From Parazoarcus communis SWub3 = DSM 12120 (GTDB taxonomy: Bacteria; Pseudomonadota; Gammaproteobacteria; Burkholderiales; Rhodocyclaceae): a stretch of 64,000 bases of DNA. The notes beneath the pieces were generated by a model. That model did not search any database. It worked only from the letters and a program-made list of their open reading frames with translations, and had not been told where the DNA came from. The stretch's first letter is position 1, and each line of letters begins with the position of its first letter. The position numbers and the translations under genes are program-made. Of this stretch, positions 55,040 through 63,737 are shown piece after piece. The DNA lies in assembly GCF_003226565.1 (NCBI RefSeq), contig NZ_QKOE01000013.1, positions 1 through 64,000 on the forward strand, given 5' to 3'.

Positions 55040-55045
55040 CGACAC

Positions 55046-55951
55046 ATGAACAAACCCCGTCTGAACATCATTGGCCCGGGCCGTCTGGGACGGAGCATCG
55101 GCCGACTCTTGCACATGGCCGGTCAGATCGAAGTCGGCGCCCTGATCGGTCGCCACCCTGCCAGCACCGCAGCTGCGCACGACTTCATCGGTGCCGGCAC
55201 AGTGTGCACCCTCGACGCGGCACCCGCGGCCGATTACTGGCTGATCGCCACGCCCGACGACGCGATTGCAGCGGCCGCGGCCAATCTTGGGCAGAGCGGT
55301 CGCTTGCGCAGCGGCGACACCGTTCTGCATTGCAGCGGTGCGCTGGCGTCCGGGGTCATGGCACCACTGCGTTCCTTGGGCGTGCGCATCGCGAGCGTGC
55401 ATCCGCTCAAATCCTTCGCCGACCCGGCCACTGCGGTAACGGACTTCACCGCTACCTTCTGCGCCTGCGAAGGTGACGCCCTCGCCGTCGATGAGCTGAT
55501 ACCGATGTTCGAGGCCATCGGCGGACGCTGTTCCCGCATTGCTGCGGAACACAAGCTGCTGTACCACGCAGCAGCGGTACTGGCGTGCAACCATCTCGTC
55601 GCGCTCATGGACGGCGCCTTGCGCTGCCTGGAAAATGCCGGCATCGCCCGCGAACCCGCCTGGCACGCGCTGCAACCTCTGATCGCCGGCACCCTGACGA
55701 ACATCGATCGCAAGGGCACGCAACAGGCGCTGACCGGGCCCGTCGCACGGGGCGACCTCGCCACCTTGCGCGCCGAGATCGACGCCACCCACGCGCTGGA
55801 CCCCGACATCGGCGCGGCTTACCGCAGCCTTTCCCTGCTCGCGCTTCAGCTCGCCCCGCCTGGCCTCGCGCTGACGCGAGAGGACCTGAACAGCACGAAC
55901 TTACCGCTACAATCCCCGCTTCCCACCGCCGACCTGCCCCATCAACCATGA
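55046..55951 (+). CDS. Rossmann-fold / DUF2520 domain protein
   Basis: 301 residues. N-terminal NAD(P)-binding fold (LNIIGPGRLGRSIGRLL), DYWLIATPDDAIAAAAANL and HCSGALASGVMAPLRSLGVRIASVHPLKSFADP. A C-terminal helical DUF2520 domain has YHAAAVLACNHLVALMDGAL and LTGPVARGDLATLRAEI. It resembles 6-phosphogluconate dehydrogenase or ketopantoate reductase-type folds, but the substrate is unknown. Its stop overlaps the fdhD start. Confidence 0.87.
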   Translation: MNKPRLNIIGPGRLGRSIGRLLHMAGQIEVGALIGRHPASTAAAHDFIGAGTVCTLDAAPAADYWLIATPDDAIAAAAANLGQSGRLRSGDTVLHCSGALASGVMAPLRSLGVRIASVHPLKSFADPATAVTDFTATFCACEGDALAVDELIPMFEAIGGRCSRIAAEHKLLYHAAAVLACNHLVALMDGALRCLENAGIAREPAWHALQPLIAGTLTNIDRKGTQQALTGPVARGDLATLRAEIDATHALDPDIGAAYRSLSLLALQLAPPGLALTREDLNSTNLPLQSPLPTADLPHQP

Positions 55952-56769
55952 CCCAACGTCCGCAGCTCAGCCATGCCAGCCGCCCGCTCACCGTCACCAT
56001 TCCCGCCGTCAATGAGCGCGGCGAGGTGATCCCAACCGCCATCGCGGGCGAGCATCCGCTGACGCTCTATGTCGACAAGCGCGAGATCGTCACGCTGATG
56101 ACCCTGGGTGCCGCACCAGAAGCACTGACCATCGGCTGGTTGCGCAACCAGCGCCTGGTCACTCGCCTGGACGAGATTGCCTCGGTTCAGGTGGACTGGG
56201 AGGTGGAAGCGGTATCGGTCACCACCCGCGGGGGGCTGCAGGATGCCGACCAGCGCCTGGGCAGTCGCACCGTCACCACCGGCTGTGGCCAGGGCACGGT
56301 GTTTGGAGGGTTGATGGACGAGATCGACGACATCCGCCTGCCCGCGCAACGCCAGCTGTCGCAATCCACGCTGTATGCGCTGATGGACGCGGTCCGCCAC
56401 CATGAATCCATCTACAAGCAGGCCGGTGCGGTGCATGGCTGCGCCCTGGCCCGTGCAACGCCCGATGGCGCTTGCGAGGTGCTGATGTTCTTCGAGGACG
56501 TCGGTCGCCATAATGCAGTGGATGCCATCGCCGGCCAGATGTGGCTGGACGGGCTCGACGGTGCCGACAAGATCTTCTACACCACCGGCCGGCTGACCTC
56601 CGAGATGGTGATCAAGACGGCACAGATGGGCATCCCCTTTCTGGTGTCACGCTCTGGTTTGACGAAGATGGGCTGGGACATTGCCCGTCGCCTGGGGCTG
56701 ACCATGATTGGACGCGCTCAGGGCAAGCACTACCTGTTGTTTTCCGGCGAGGAGTACTTCACCCGATGA
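55948..56769 (+). CDS. fdhD: Formate dehydrogenase accessory sulfurtransferase FdhD
   Basis: Moves sulfur from IscS to the molybdenum cofactor before it enters FdhA; without this step formate dehydrogenase is inactive. 273 residues from the ATG that overlaps the previous stop. Conserved: EHPLTLYVDKREIVTLMTLG, AVHGCALA, FEDVGRHNAVDAIAGQMWLD, FYTTGRLTSEMVIKTAQMGIPFLVSRSG. The sulfur-transfer loop reads TTGCGQGTVF, a single Cys where E. coli has CxxC. Its stop overlaps the mobA start. Confidence 0.94.
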   Translation: MTQRPQLSHASRPLTVTIPAVNERGEVIPTAIAGEHPLTLYVDKREIVTLMTLGAAPEALTIGWLRNQRLVTRLDEIASVQVDWEVEAVSVTTRGGLQDADQRLGSRTVTTGCGQGTVFGGLMDEIDDIRLPAQRQLSQSTLYALMDAVRHHESIYKQAGAVHGCALARATPDGACEVLMFFEDVGRHNAVDAIAGQMWLDGLDGADKIFYTTGRLTSEMVIKTAQMGIPFLVSRSGLTKMGWDIARRLGLTMIGRAQGKHYLLFSGEEYFTR

Positions 56770-57368
56770 ACACCGACAAAATCACCGGCGTGTTGCTGGC
56801 GGGCGGCCAGGGCAGCCGCATGGGCGGCGTGGACAAGGGACTGGTCGAACTCGCCGGCCAACCCATGGCCGCGCATGTACTCGAGCGTCTGGGCCCTCAG
56901 GTGGACGAGCTGATCATCAATGCCAACCAGAATGCCGAGGCCTATGCGGCCTTCGGCCATCCGGTCTTCGGCGATGACATTCCCGGCTACGCCGGCCCGC
57001 TTGCCGGTCTGCATGCCGCGCTGGTGCGCGCCAGCCACCCCCTGGTGGTGACCGCGCCATGCGACTCGCCCTTTCTGCCCAGCGATCTGGTCGAGCGCCT
57101 GCATCAGGCGCTGCGTGCGCAAAATGCCGATCTGGCGGTGGCAAAGACCTTCGACCAGGCCCACCCGGTGTTCTGTCTGTGCCGCAGCCAACTGGCCAGT
57201 CACCTGCACGACTTTCTTTCCAGCGGCGGGCGCCGGATCGACCGCTGGTACGGCAGCCTGAACGTCGTCGAGGTAGCCTTCGATGACGAAGAGGCCGCGT
57301 TCCGTAACATCAACACTCGCGAAGAGCTCGTTGCTGCAGCAGATGGCTTACCGGCTGACCGTGGCTGA
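56766..57368 (+). CDS. mobA: Molybdenum cofactor guanylyltransferase MobA
   Basis: Adds GMP to molybdopterin to form the MGD cofactor required by FdhA. 200 residues from the ATG overlapping the fdhD stop. GTP-binding start GVLLAGGQGSRMGGVDKGLVELAG, the Mg-binding TAPCDSPFLP segment and the C-terminal GGRRIDRWYGSL. Coupled with fdhD, consistent with co-production for FDH maturation. Confidence 0.95.
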   Translation: MNTDKITGVLLAGGQGSRMGGVDKGLVELAGQPMAAHVLERLGPQVDELIINANQNAEAYAAFGHPVFGDDIPGYAGPLAGLHAALVRASHPLVVTAPCDSPFLPSDLVERLHQALRAQNADLAVAKTFDQAHPVFCLCRSQLASHLHDFLSSGGRRIDRWYGSLNVVEVAFDDEEAAFRNINTREELVAAADGLPADRG

Positions 57369-57378
57369 TCTTGCCCCT

Positions 57379-58272
57379 ATGCAGGTGACGGATGACGGCA
57401 GCCCCAACCTTACCGCCCGCCAGGCTGCGGCCTATCTGCACCTGAACGAGAAGAAGCTTTACGAACTGGCCAACGCGCACGAGATTCCCGCCGCCCGAGT
57501 CGGCGGCAAATGGTTGTTTCCACGTGCCCTGCTCGACGACTGGCTGCGCGAGCAGGCCCATGGCGGCGTGCTGACCGATCGCCTGCTGATTACCGGCAGT
57601 GACGATCCACTGCTGAGTGCCACAGTCAGTGCGCTGGCGCCACAACTCGGTGCCGACGCCTATGTCGCTTACAGCCCGACCGGCACGCTGCCCGGGCTGG
57701 CCTTGCTGGCCGCGCGCAAGGCCAATGTCTGCGCCATCCACTGGGGCGGGGTCGACACCAGTTCAACCCAGCACGCCATGCTGCTGAGACGCTTCGCCGC
57801 CCACCCTGGCTGGGCGCGGATCCGGCTGGCACACCGCGAGCAGGGCGTCATGCTGCGCCGCGGACTCGATGTCGACGCGATCGAGACGCTGGCGGCTTTC
57901 GACTACCGTTGGGCAATGCGCAGCGCCGGCACGGGCTCACGCCATTTCCTGGAGTCCGCCCTGGCCAGCCGCGGCTTTGATGTCGGTGACTGCACGATCG
58001 TTGCCGAAGCGCATGGCGAACGCGAAGCGGCCGGGCTGCTCGCGAGGGAGGAGGCCGACTGTGCCCCGGGAACCCGGGCAGCCGCCAGCGAATTCGGTCT
58101 GGGCTTCATCGCGCTCGGCTGGGAAGCCTTCGAACTGGCGATGCCGCGCGACATCGTGTTCCGCAAGCTGTTCCAGCAATTGCTGCAGGCTTACCGCGCC
58201 TGCACCCCGCTTGCCGACCGGCTGGGTGGCTACGATCTGGGCCCGCTGGGGCAGATCGCCAGCAGCGATTGA
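57379..58272 (+). CDS. Transcription regulator with excisionase-type HTH and molybdate-binding-like domain
   Basis: 297 residues from the ATG at 57379; an ATG at 57343 inside mobA is an alternative. The N-terminal HTH (LTARQAAAYLHLNEKKLYELANAHEIPAARVGGKWLF) is excisionase/MerR-like. The C-terminal 210 residues fit the PBP-like domain related to periplasmic molybdate-binding proteins (LLITGSDDPLLSATVSAL, LALLAARKANVCAIHWGG, AGTGSRHFLESALASRG, AASEFGLGFIALGWEAFELAMPRD). It probably senses molybdate, tungstate or a cofactor product and controls this cluster; the ligand is inferred. Confidence 0.88.
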   Translation: MQVTDDGSPNLTARQAAAYLHLNEKKLYELANAHEIPAARVGGKWLFPRALLDDWLREQAHGGVLTDRLLITGSDDPLLSATVSALAPQLGADAYVAYSPTGTLPGLALLAARKANVCAIHWGGVDTSSTQHAMLLRRFAAHPGWARIRLAHREQGVMLRRGLDVDAIETLAAFDYRWAMRSAGTGSRHFLESALASRGFDVGDCTIVAEAHGEREAAGLLAREEADCAPGTRAAASEFGLGFIALGWEAFELAMPRDIVFRKLFQQLLQAYRACTPLADRLGGYDLGPLGQIASSD

Positions 58273-58335
58273 CCCTGACAGATGGGACCAACCCACGACT
58301 GAGGCAAGCAGGCGCTAACGCCCCCCTGCGATCAA

Positions 58336-58866
58336 TCAACCTGCTGTCGCGACAAGCCGGGATTCGCCCGGAGGCATGATGGAAAAATAACCAAGAATGA
58401 AGTCGGCAACCTGTGCCGGATCATTGATGTCGAGCTGTGGCAACTGCGTATCCAGCGGAGCATCGGTGGCCACCGCCACAATGTTGGCGTCGTCGGGGAA
58501 AAACGCCGGCTCGGTCACCACGGTGCGACGAACCTCGATCTTGGGAATGGCTGCGCGCTTGAAGCCCTCGACCAGCACCAGGTCACAATCCGTGAGCTTG
58601 GCCAGCAAGGCCTCGAGCGGCATTTCGTCATCGCCGCGCAACTCGTGCATCAACGACCAGCGCAGCCCGGAGCTGATCAACACCTCGCGGCAACCCGCGT
58701 GACGGTGACGCCACGAGTCCTTGCCCTGGTGGTCGATATCGAAGGTGTGATGGGCGTGCTTGACCAGCGACACCGCCAGTCCGCGCGCTGCCAGCAGGCT
58801 GATGACCTGCTCGACCAGCGTCGTCTTGCCACTGCCGGACCAACCGGCGAATCCGATGACTTTCAT
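58336..58866 (-). CDS. mobB: Molybdopterin-guanine dinucleotide biosynthesis protein MobB
   Basis: P-loop GTPase that assists MobA. 176 residues. Walker A GFAGWSGSGKTTLVEQ, SLVKHAHHTFDIDHQGKDSWRHRHAGC, and DLVLVEGFKRAAIPKIEV. The start overlaps the histidine kinase stop (ATGA), so it is the last gene of the minus-strand run from 63716. Confidence 0.94.
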   Translation of the reverse strand: MKVIGFAGWSGSGKTTLVEQVISLLAARGLAVSLVKHAHHTFDIDHQGKDSWRHRHAGCREVLISSGLRWSLMHELRGDDEMPLEALLAKLTDCDLVLVEGFKRAAIPKIEVRRTVVTEPAFFPDDANIVAVATDAPLDTQLPQLDINDPAQVADFILGYFSIMPPGESRLVATAG

Positions 58867-60953
58867 TCTGCTCTGTAATCCTGGCCGCCGCCATTACGCG
58901 CCGGCTCGATGCCTTCCTTACGATACTCCGGCTCACTCAACACCCAGACGGTAAACGCCGCGCCCGCACCCGGCGTGCTCTCGACGGTGATCCGCCCACC
59001 GTAACGTTCGAGCAGCGAATAGCTGATCGACAATCCCAGGCCGGTGCCCTGCGTCTTCTTGGTGGTGAAGAAAGGATCGAATATACGCGCCAAATCGTCG
59101 GCGCGGATACCCTGCCCGGTGTCCTGCACCACAATACGGACACCACGCGCGGCATTATGCTCGTTCCAGTCCTCGGTGCGCAGCGTCAGCACCCCCCCTT
59201 CAGGCATGGCCTGAACCGCGTTGACGATCAGGTTGATCAGCACCTGCTGCAGTTCTTGCGCGTTGATCTCGACCCGGCGACGGGTCTCGAGCCATTGCTC
59301 GACCCGGACGCTGCGCTTGGACAGATGGTGCCGCGTCAGCACCAGACAGTCGGCCAGCACCGTATTGACATCCACCTGTTCGACGTAACCGGCAAACTCG
59401 CCCGGACGGGCAAACTGCAACAGCTTGGTCACGATCAGGCGGATCCGGTTGACCTGCTCGTCAATCAAGCGGATTTCCCCAATGACGGTCTGCGCATGTG
59501 GCCCGAGCTCCTCGCGCAACAGGTCGAGGTTGCCCTGGATCACTGCGGTCGGGTTGCTGATCTCGTGGGCGACGCCAGCCGTCAGCTCACCGATTGCAGC
59601 GAGCTTCTCGCTCATCACCAGTTGCCGCTGCGCCGCACGCAACTCGGCATTGGCCGTGGCCAGATCGCGCGTGCGCTCCTCCACCTTCCGATCAAGTGAG
59701 GCTGCCAGTTGCTCGAGCTGCGTCCGCTTGAGCGCCAACACATCGAGCAGATGATCGAACTCGTGCGCGAGCGACCCGAGCTCGTCACGACTGTCGACTG
59801 CACCGACCCTGGCCTCGCCATCGCCACCATCGATACGGCCGATCACCCCATGCATGCGCTCGATCGGCCGGAAGATGCTGCGCGCCCAATGCAGCGACCA
59901 GATCGCACCCACCACACTGATTACCAGAAAGAGGCAGAAGATGACGAGCAAGGCAACCGTCTTCGCCTCTCGAAACGGCGCTTCGAGAAATCCGACGTAG
60001 AGCATGCCTACGCGCTCGCCCCGGCTGTCGACGATGGGCTCGTAGCCGGACACATACCAGTCATTGACCACGAAAGCCGTTTCCAGCCAGGTCCGGCCAC
60101 CCACCAGCACGTGGTCACGCACCTCGACCGAAGCACGGGTACCGAGCGCACGCTCACCCTCAAACAGGCGGACATTGGTGGCAATGCGGGTGTCACCAAG
60201 AAACAGCGTCGCGGTGCCCTTGCTGCCGAGCGGCAATGAATCATCGCGATAGACGATGGCATTGATGGTATCGACAAATCCAAGGTTGCCATTGAGCAGT
60301 ACCCCCGCCTCGACCACCGCAACCAGATTGCCCGCCGCGTCATACACCGGCGCCGCCGCATGAATGACCATGCCGCGCTCCTCGTGGCTACGTGGATCAG
60401 GCGCTGCACGGGCGGTGGGCACCAGCGCCAGCCGGGCGCGTTCGCGCAATGCAGGAGAGATGTCCTCCAGCGCCTGTGCATCGAAGATCTCGACCAGACT
60501 GCGCTCGCTCGCCGCATTGAGGATGGCTCTTGACACCACCGGCCAGTGTGACCGACCACTGCCGCGTGCCAGGCCGCCAGACGAATTCAGCACACGTCCA
60601 TTCACATCCAGCAGATTGACGAAATCCACGTCGAACTCGCCACGCGCTGCCAGCAGAAAATCGGCCAGGCGCCCCTCGCTCATCGCAACGGTCAGGCGAC
60701 TCGATGCAGCCAGGCGGTCGGCGCGGTTTCCAACACCCTCGATCACCCGGTCAAAATACTCGTTGGCGGTTACCAGATCGCTGCCAACCTTGAACACCAG
60801 CAGCTTGTGGTAGTAAGTGTGGCTCCAGTACCAGGTCAGGCCCATGATGATCGGGAACCCCAGCGCCAGCGGCGCCAGCACCAGAAACAGCAGCTTTGCG
60901 CGGACCGAACCACGAAAATAGTCAATCAAGGACAACAGCCGGACAGCGCGCAC
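58863..60953 (-). CDS. Cache-domain membrane histidine kinase
   Basis: Sensor kinase paired with the NtrC-type regulator just upstream. 696 residues from a GTG at 60953 that lies 10 bases after the regulator stop. TM1 at about 18-42, a periplasmic Cache-type sensor (about 45-325), TM2 at about 328-350 (LLVIFCLFLVISVVGAIW), a HAMP domain and a coiled coil. The HisKA box is AHEISNPTAVIQGN (H463), then NLIVNAVQAMPEGG, DTGQGI and GTGLGLS. The ligand is unknown. Frames upstream of the GTG run inside the regulator gene and are not likely used. Confidence 0.9.
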   Translation of the reverse strand: MRAVRLLSLIDYFRGSVRAKLLFLVLAPLALGFPIIMGLTWYWSHTYYHKLLVFKVGSDLVTANEYFDRVIEGVGNRADRLAASSRLTVAMSEGRLADFLLAARGEFDVDFVNLLDVNGRVLNSSGGLARGSGRSHWPVVSRAILNAASERSLVEIFDAQALEDISPALRERARLALVPTARAAPDPRSHEERGMVIHAAAPVYDAAGNLVAVVEAGVLLNGNLGFVDTINAIVYRDDSLPLGSKGTATLFLGDTRIATNVRLFEGERALGTRASVEVRDHVLVGGRTWLETAFVVNDWYVSGYEPIVDSRGERVGMLYVGFLEAPFREAKTVALLVIFCLFLVISVVGAIWSLHWARSIFRPIERMHGVIGRIDGGDGEARVGAVDSRDELGSLAHEFDHLLDVLALKRTQLEQLAASLDRKVEERTRDLATANAELRAAQRQLVMSEKLAAIGELTAGVAHEISNPTAVIQGNLDLLREELGPHAQTVIGEIRLIDEQVNRIRLIVTKLLQFARPGEFAGYVEQVDVNTVLADCLVLTRHHLSKRSVRVEQWLETRRRVEINAQELQQVLINLIVNAVQAMPEGGVLTLRTEDWNEHNAARGVRIVVQDTGQGIRADDLARIFDPFFTTKKTQGTGLGLSISYSLLERYGGRITVESTPGAGAAFTVWVLSEPEYRKEGIEPARNGGGQDYRAE

Positions 60954-60963
60954 AGTAAGGCGC

Positions 60964-62382
60964 TCAGACCACAGCCGCCGACCGCACGTCGTCGCCCCAG
61001 TCGGCGAACTTGCGGTCCAGCGTCTTGCGCGACACGCCCAGACGCCGTGCTGCCTCGGTCTTGCTGCCCTTGCAGTCCTCCACCACACGCAGGATGTGCC
61101 GCTTCTCGACCTCCTCCAGGGTCAGGGTCAGGTCCACCCCGCCACCGAGCACCGAGCAGGCCTCAACCGGCAACATTTCGGTCGGGAATGCCCCCAGGAT
61201 CAGCGAACGCTCGACAAAGTTGCGCAGCTCCCGCACGTTGCCTGGCCAGCCATAGGCTGTCAGGCAATTGATCAGCGCATGCGACAGCGGCAGCGGCGCC
61301 ACCCCGAGCTGCACCGACAGCATGTCCATGAAATGGCGCATCAGGTCGGGAATGTCCTCAGCGCGTTCACGCAAGGGTGGAATGCGGATATCCACCACGG
61401 CGAGACGGAAGTACAGGTCCTGGCGGAAACGTCCTGCAGCCACCTCGGCCGCCAGGTCGCGATTCGATGCGGCAATGATGCGGACGTCGACCGGAATCTC
61501 GCGCTCCGAACCCACCGGACGTACCCGGCGCTCTTCCAGGACCCGCAGCAGGCGGGTCTGCATCGCCAGCGGCAGCTCGCTGATCTCATCCAGAAACAGG
61601 GTGCCGCCATGGGCGTAGTAAAACAGGCCGTTGCGGCTTTCGGTGGCCCCGGTGAACGCCCCCTTCACATGACCGAACAGCTCGCTCTCGATCAGTTCGG
61701 AGGAGATCGCCGCACAGTTGAGCGGCACGAAGGGACGCTGCGCACGCGGGCTGGTCTGGTGCAAGGCGCGCGCTGCCACCTCCTTGCCAGTGCCCGACTC
61801 GCCGAGCAGCAGCACGGTGCTGGGCATCTGTCCGACGCGACGGATCATGCCGCGCAACTGCTGGATGGCCGCTGAATGACCCACCAGGCCAACCACGTCC
61901 GACGCACGCTCGGCCAGCTCGCGGCGCAGCACGAAGTTCTCACGTGCCAGACGGGCACGCTCGAAGCAGCGCTTGATCGAGTTCAGGATCTGGTCGATGC
62001 GAAATGGTTTTAGAATGAAATCCGAAGCGCCACCACGCAGCGCGTCGATCGCGGTCTCCATATCGGCAAACGCGGTAATCAGGATCACGTCACCGCCGAA
62101 ACCTTGCTCGCGCAACTCGTGCAGCCACTCGATGCCCGATTTTCCAGGCAAGGCAATGTCGAGGATCAGCAGATCGAAATGCAACCTCGCCATCAGCTCG
62201 GTCGCCTGCTCGACATCAGCGGCCGCCTCGACCATGCCACAGCGGCGCTTGAGCGTGCGCTCGAGAAAATGGCGCATGCCCTCCTCGTCATCGACAATCA
62301 GCACCGAATGCGCCTGCCAGTTGAACTCGCCTGCGGCGGTCGGCACTGCTACCGTCTGTTCTTCGTCACGCTGCATCGTCAT
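60964..62382 (-). CDS. NtrC-family sigma-54-dependent response regulator
   Basis: 472 residues: receiver domain with D75 as phospho-acceptor (LLILDIALPGKSG), AAA+ domain with Walker A GESGTGKE and the sigma-54 contact loop GAFTGA near residue 237, GTLFLDEISELPLAMQ, and a Fis-type HTH at the C-terminus (GSKTEAARRLGVSRKTLDRKF). Cognate partner of the downstream histidine kinase. Its position in a Moco/FDH region and the sigma-54-like promoter before the fdh operon make that operon a likely target. Confidence 0.94.
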   Translation of the reverse strand: MTMQRDEEQTVAVPTAAGEFNWQAHSVLIVDDEEGMRHFLERTLKRRCGMVEAAADVEQATELMARLHFDLLILDIALPGKSGIEWLHELREQGFGGDVILITAFADMETAIDALRGGASDFILKPFRIDQILNSIKRCFERARLARENFVLRRELAERASDVVGLVGHSAAIQQLRGMIRRVGQMPSTVLLLGESGTGKEVAARALHQTSPRAQRPFVPLNCAAISSELIESELFGHVKGAFTGATESRNGLFYYAHGGTLFLDEISELPLAMQTRLLRVLEERRVRPVGSEREIPVDVRIIAASNRDLAAEVAAGRFRQDLYFRLAVVDIRIPPLRERAEDIPDLMRHFMDMLSVQLGVAPLPLSHALINCLTAYGWPGNVRELRNFVERSLILGAFPTEMLPVEACSVLGGGVDLTLTLEEVEKRHILRVVEDCKGSKTEAARRLGVSRKTLDRKFADWGDDVRSAAVV

Positions 62383-62400
62383 TCCTCGTCCCGGCTGCGC

Positions 62401-62811
62401 TCAAAACGGTTTCATCACGACCAGGAATACCACCACAAACAACACCAGCACCGGCACCTCATTGAACACGCGATACCAGACATGGCTGCGGGTATTCCGG
62501 CCGGCAGCAAAATCTCGCATCAGCTTGCCGCAATAAAGGTGGTAGCCCACCAGCCCCAGCACGAGCGTTGTCTTGGCGTGCAGCCAGCCACCTGCAAAGC
62601 CGTAGCCCAGCCACAACCACAAGCCCAGACCCACGGCGAGGATACCCAATGGGGTCATGAACCGGTACAGCTTGAGCTCCATCAGCGCCAGGCGCTCTCG
62701 GGTCGCGGCATCCTCGACCATGGCATGGTTGACGAACAGTCGCGGCAGGTAGAACAAGCCAGCGAACCAGCTGGTCACAAAGATGATGTGCAGGGCTTTC
62801 AGGGTCAGCAT
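62401..62811 (-). CDS. hemJ: Protoporphyrinogen oxidase HemJ (UPF0093)
   Basis: Four-helix membrane protein that oxidises protoporphyrinogen IX in haem synthesis. 136 residues. Conserved His in LKALHIIFVTSWFAGLFYLPRLFV and Arg/Lys in HAKTTLVLGLVGYHLYC. The ATG overlaps the stop of the upstream epimerase-like gene (TGATG). It could also be read as a CopD-like protein, but length and motifs fit HemJ. Confidence 0.9.
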   Translation of the reverse strand: MLTLKALHIIFVTSWFAGLFYLPRLFVNHAMVEDAATRERLALMELKLYRFMTPLGILAVGLGLWLWLGYGFAGGWLHAKTTLVLGLVGYHLYCGKLMRDFAAGRNTRSHVWYRVFNEVPVLVLFVVVFLVVMKPF

Positions 62812-63716
62812 CAGACAGGCGCTCCAGAAGTATCGGATTGGCGGGCGACGGCACGCGCCGCCCTCAGGCCGGCGTCGATCGTGGGATAACGCAGCGCCAC
62901 GCGCAGTTCCCCGAGGATGCGACGATTGTCGATGCGCCGCGACTCGGACATGAACGAGAGCGTCATCGGCGACAGCCTTCGGATGATGGCAGCACGATCC
63001 AGGCGTTCAGGCCGCGGCAGATCAAAGGCGTCCGCAACCCGGTCGAAATAATCACCCATGCGCAGGTCGGTATCATCCACCGCGTTGTAGACCCGCGCAC
63101 TGCGGCCACGGAACAGTGCCAGACAGGCCAGACGGGCAAGATCGTCGGCATGGATGTGGTTTGTGAATACGTCCTCGTCCGCACACAACACGGGGTCGCC
63201 ACGGCGCAGGCGTTCCAGCGGCAGGCGATCAGCGGCGTAAATGCCAGGCGCCCTCAACACGCAAGTGCGCACACCCAGGCGTCGCGGCAAGGCACGCACC
63301 TGTCGTTCGGCATCGATTCGCCGCATGGCTCGCGCATTGCCCGGCCGGCATGGCTGGCGTTCATCGATTGCCGCCCCGCCACAATCGCCGTAAACCCCTG
63401 TCGTGCTTATGTATATCAGCTGCTGTGGTAGACTCCCGCGACGGCTGAGTGCGGCCAGCAATCGACGGGTACGCGGATCACTGCGACCTTCGCCTGGCGG
63501 GGGCGCAAAGTGCAGGACGGCATCGGCCAGCCCGGCGATGCGACCAAGGCTGCGCAGGTCGTCCAGGTCGCCCATCAGCGGACACACGCCCAGCGCACGC
63601 AAACGGGCAGCCGCCTCCGGACGGCGCACGAGAGCGAAGACGCGAAAGCGTCTTGCCAGCCAGGGCAGTGCACGCTGGGCAACGTCGCCACAACCGACAA
63701 CAAGAATTCTTTTCAT
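62811..63716 (-). CDS. NAD-dependent epimerase/dehydratase family protein
   Basis: 301 residues of extended SDR type. Nucleotide loop ILVVGCGDVAQRALPWLARR, ISTTGVYGDCGG (Tyr in the active-site region), then RAPGIYAADRLPLERLRRG and VYNAVDDTDLRMGDYF. Similar to YeeZ-like proteins. Substrate unknown. First gene of the minus-strand run epimerase-hemJ-regulator-kinase-mobB. Its start is 21 bases from the start of the divergent gene at 63738. Confidence 0.87.
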   Translation of the reverse strand: MKRILVVGCGDVAQRALPWLARRFRVFALVRRPEAAARLRALGVCPLMGDLDDLRSLGRIAGLADAVLHFAPPPGEGRSDPRTRRLLAALSRRGSLPQQLIYISTTGVYGDCGGAAIDERQPCRPGNARAMRRIDAERQVRALPRRLGVRTCVLRAPGIYAADRLPLERLRRGDPVLCADEDVFTNHIHADDLARLACLALFRGRSARVYNAVDDTDLRMGDYFDRVADAFDLPRPERLDRAAIIRRLSPMTLSFMSESRRIDNRRILGELRVALRYPTIDAGLRAARAVARQSDTSGAPV

Positions 63717-63737
63717 CGATACATTATCTCACGCACC

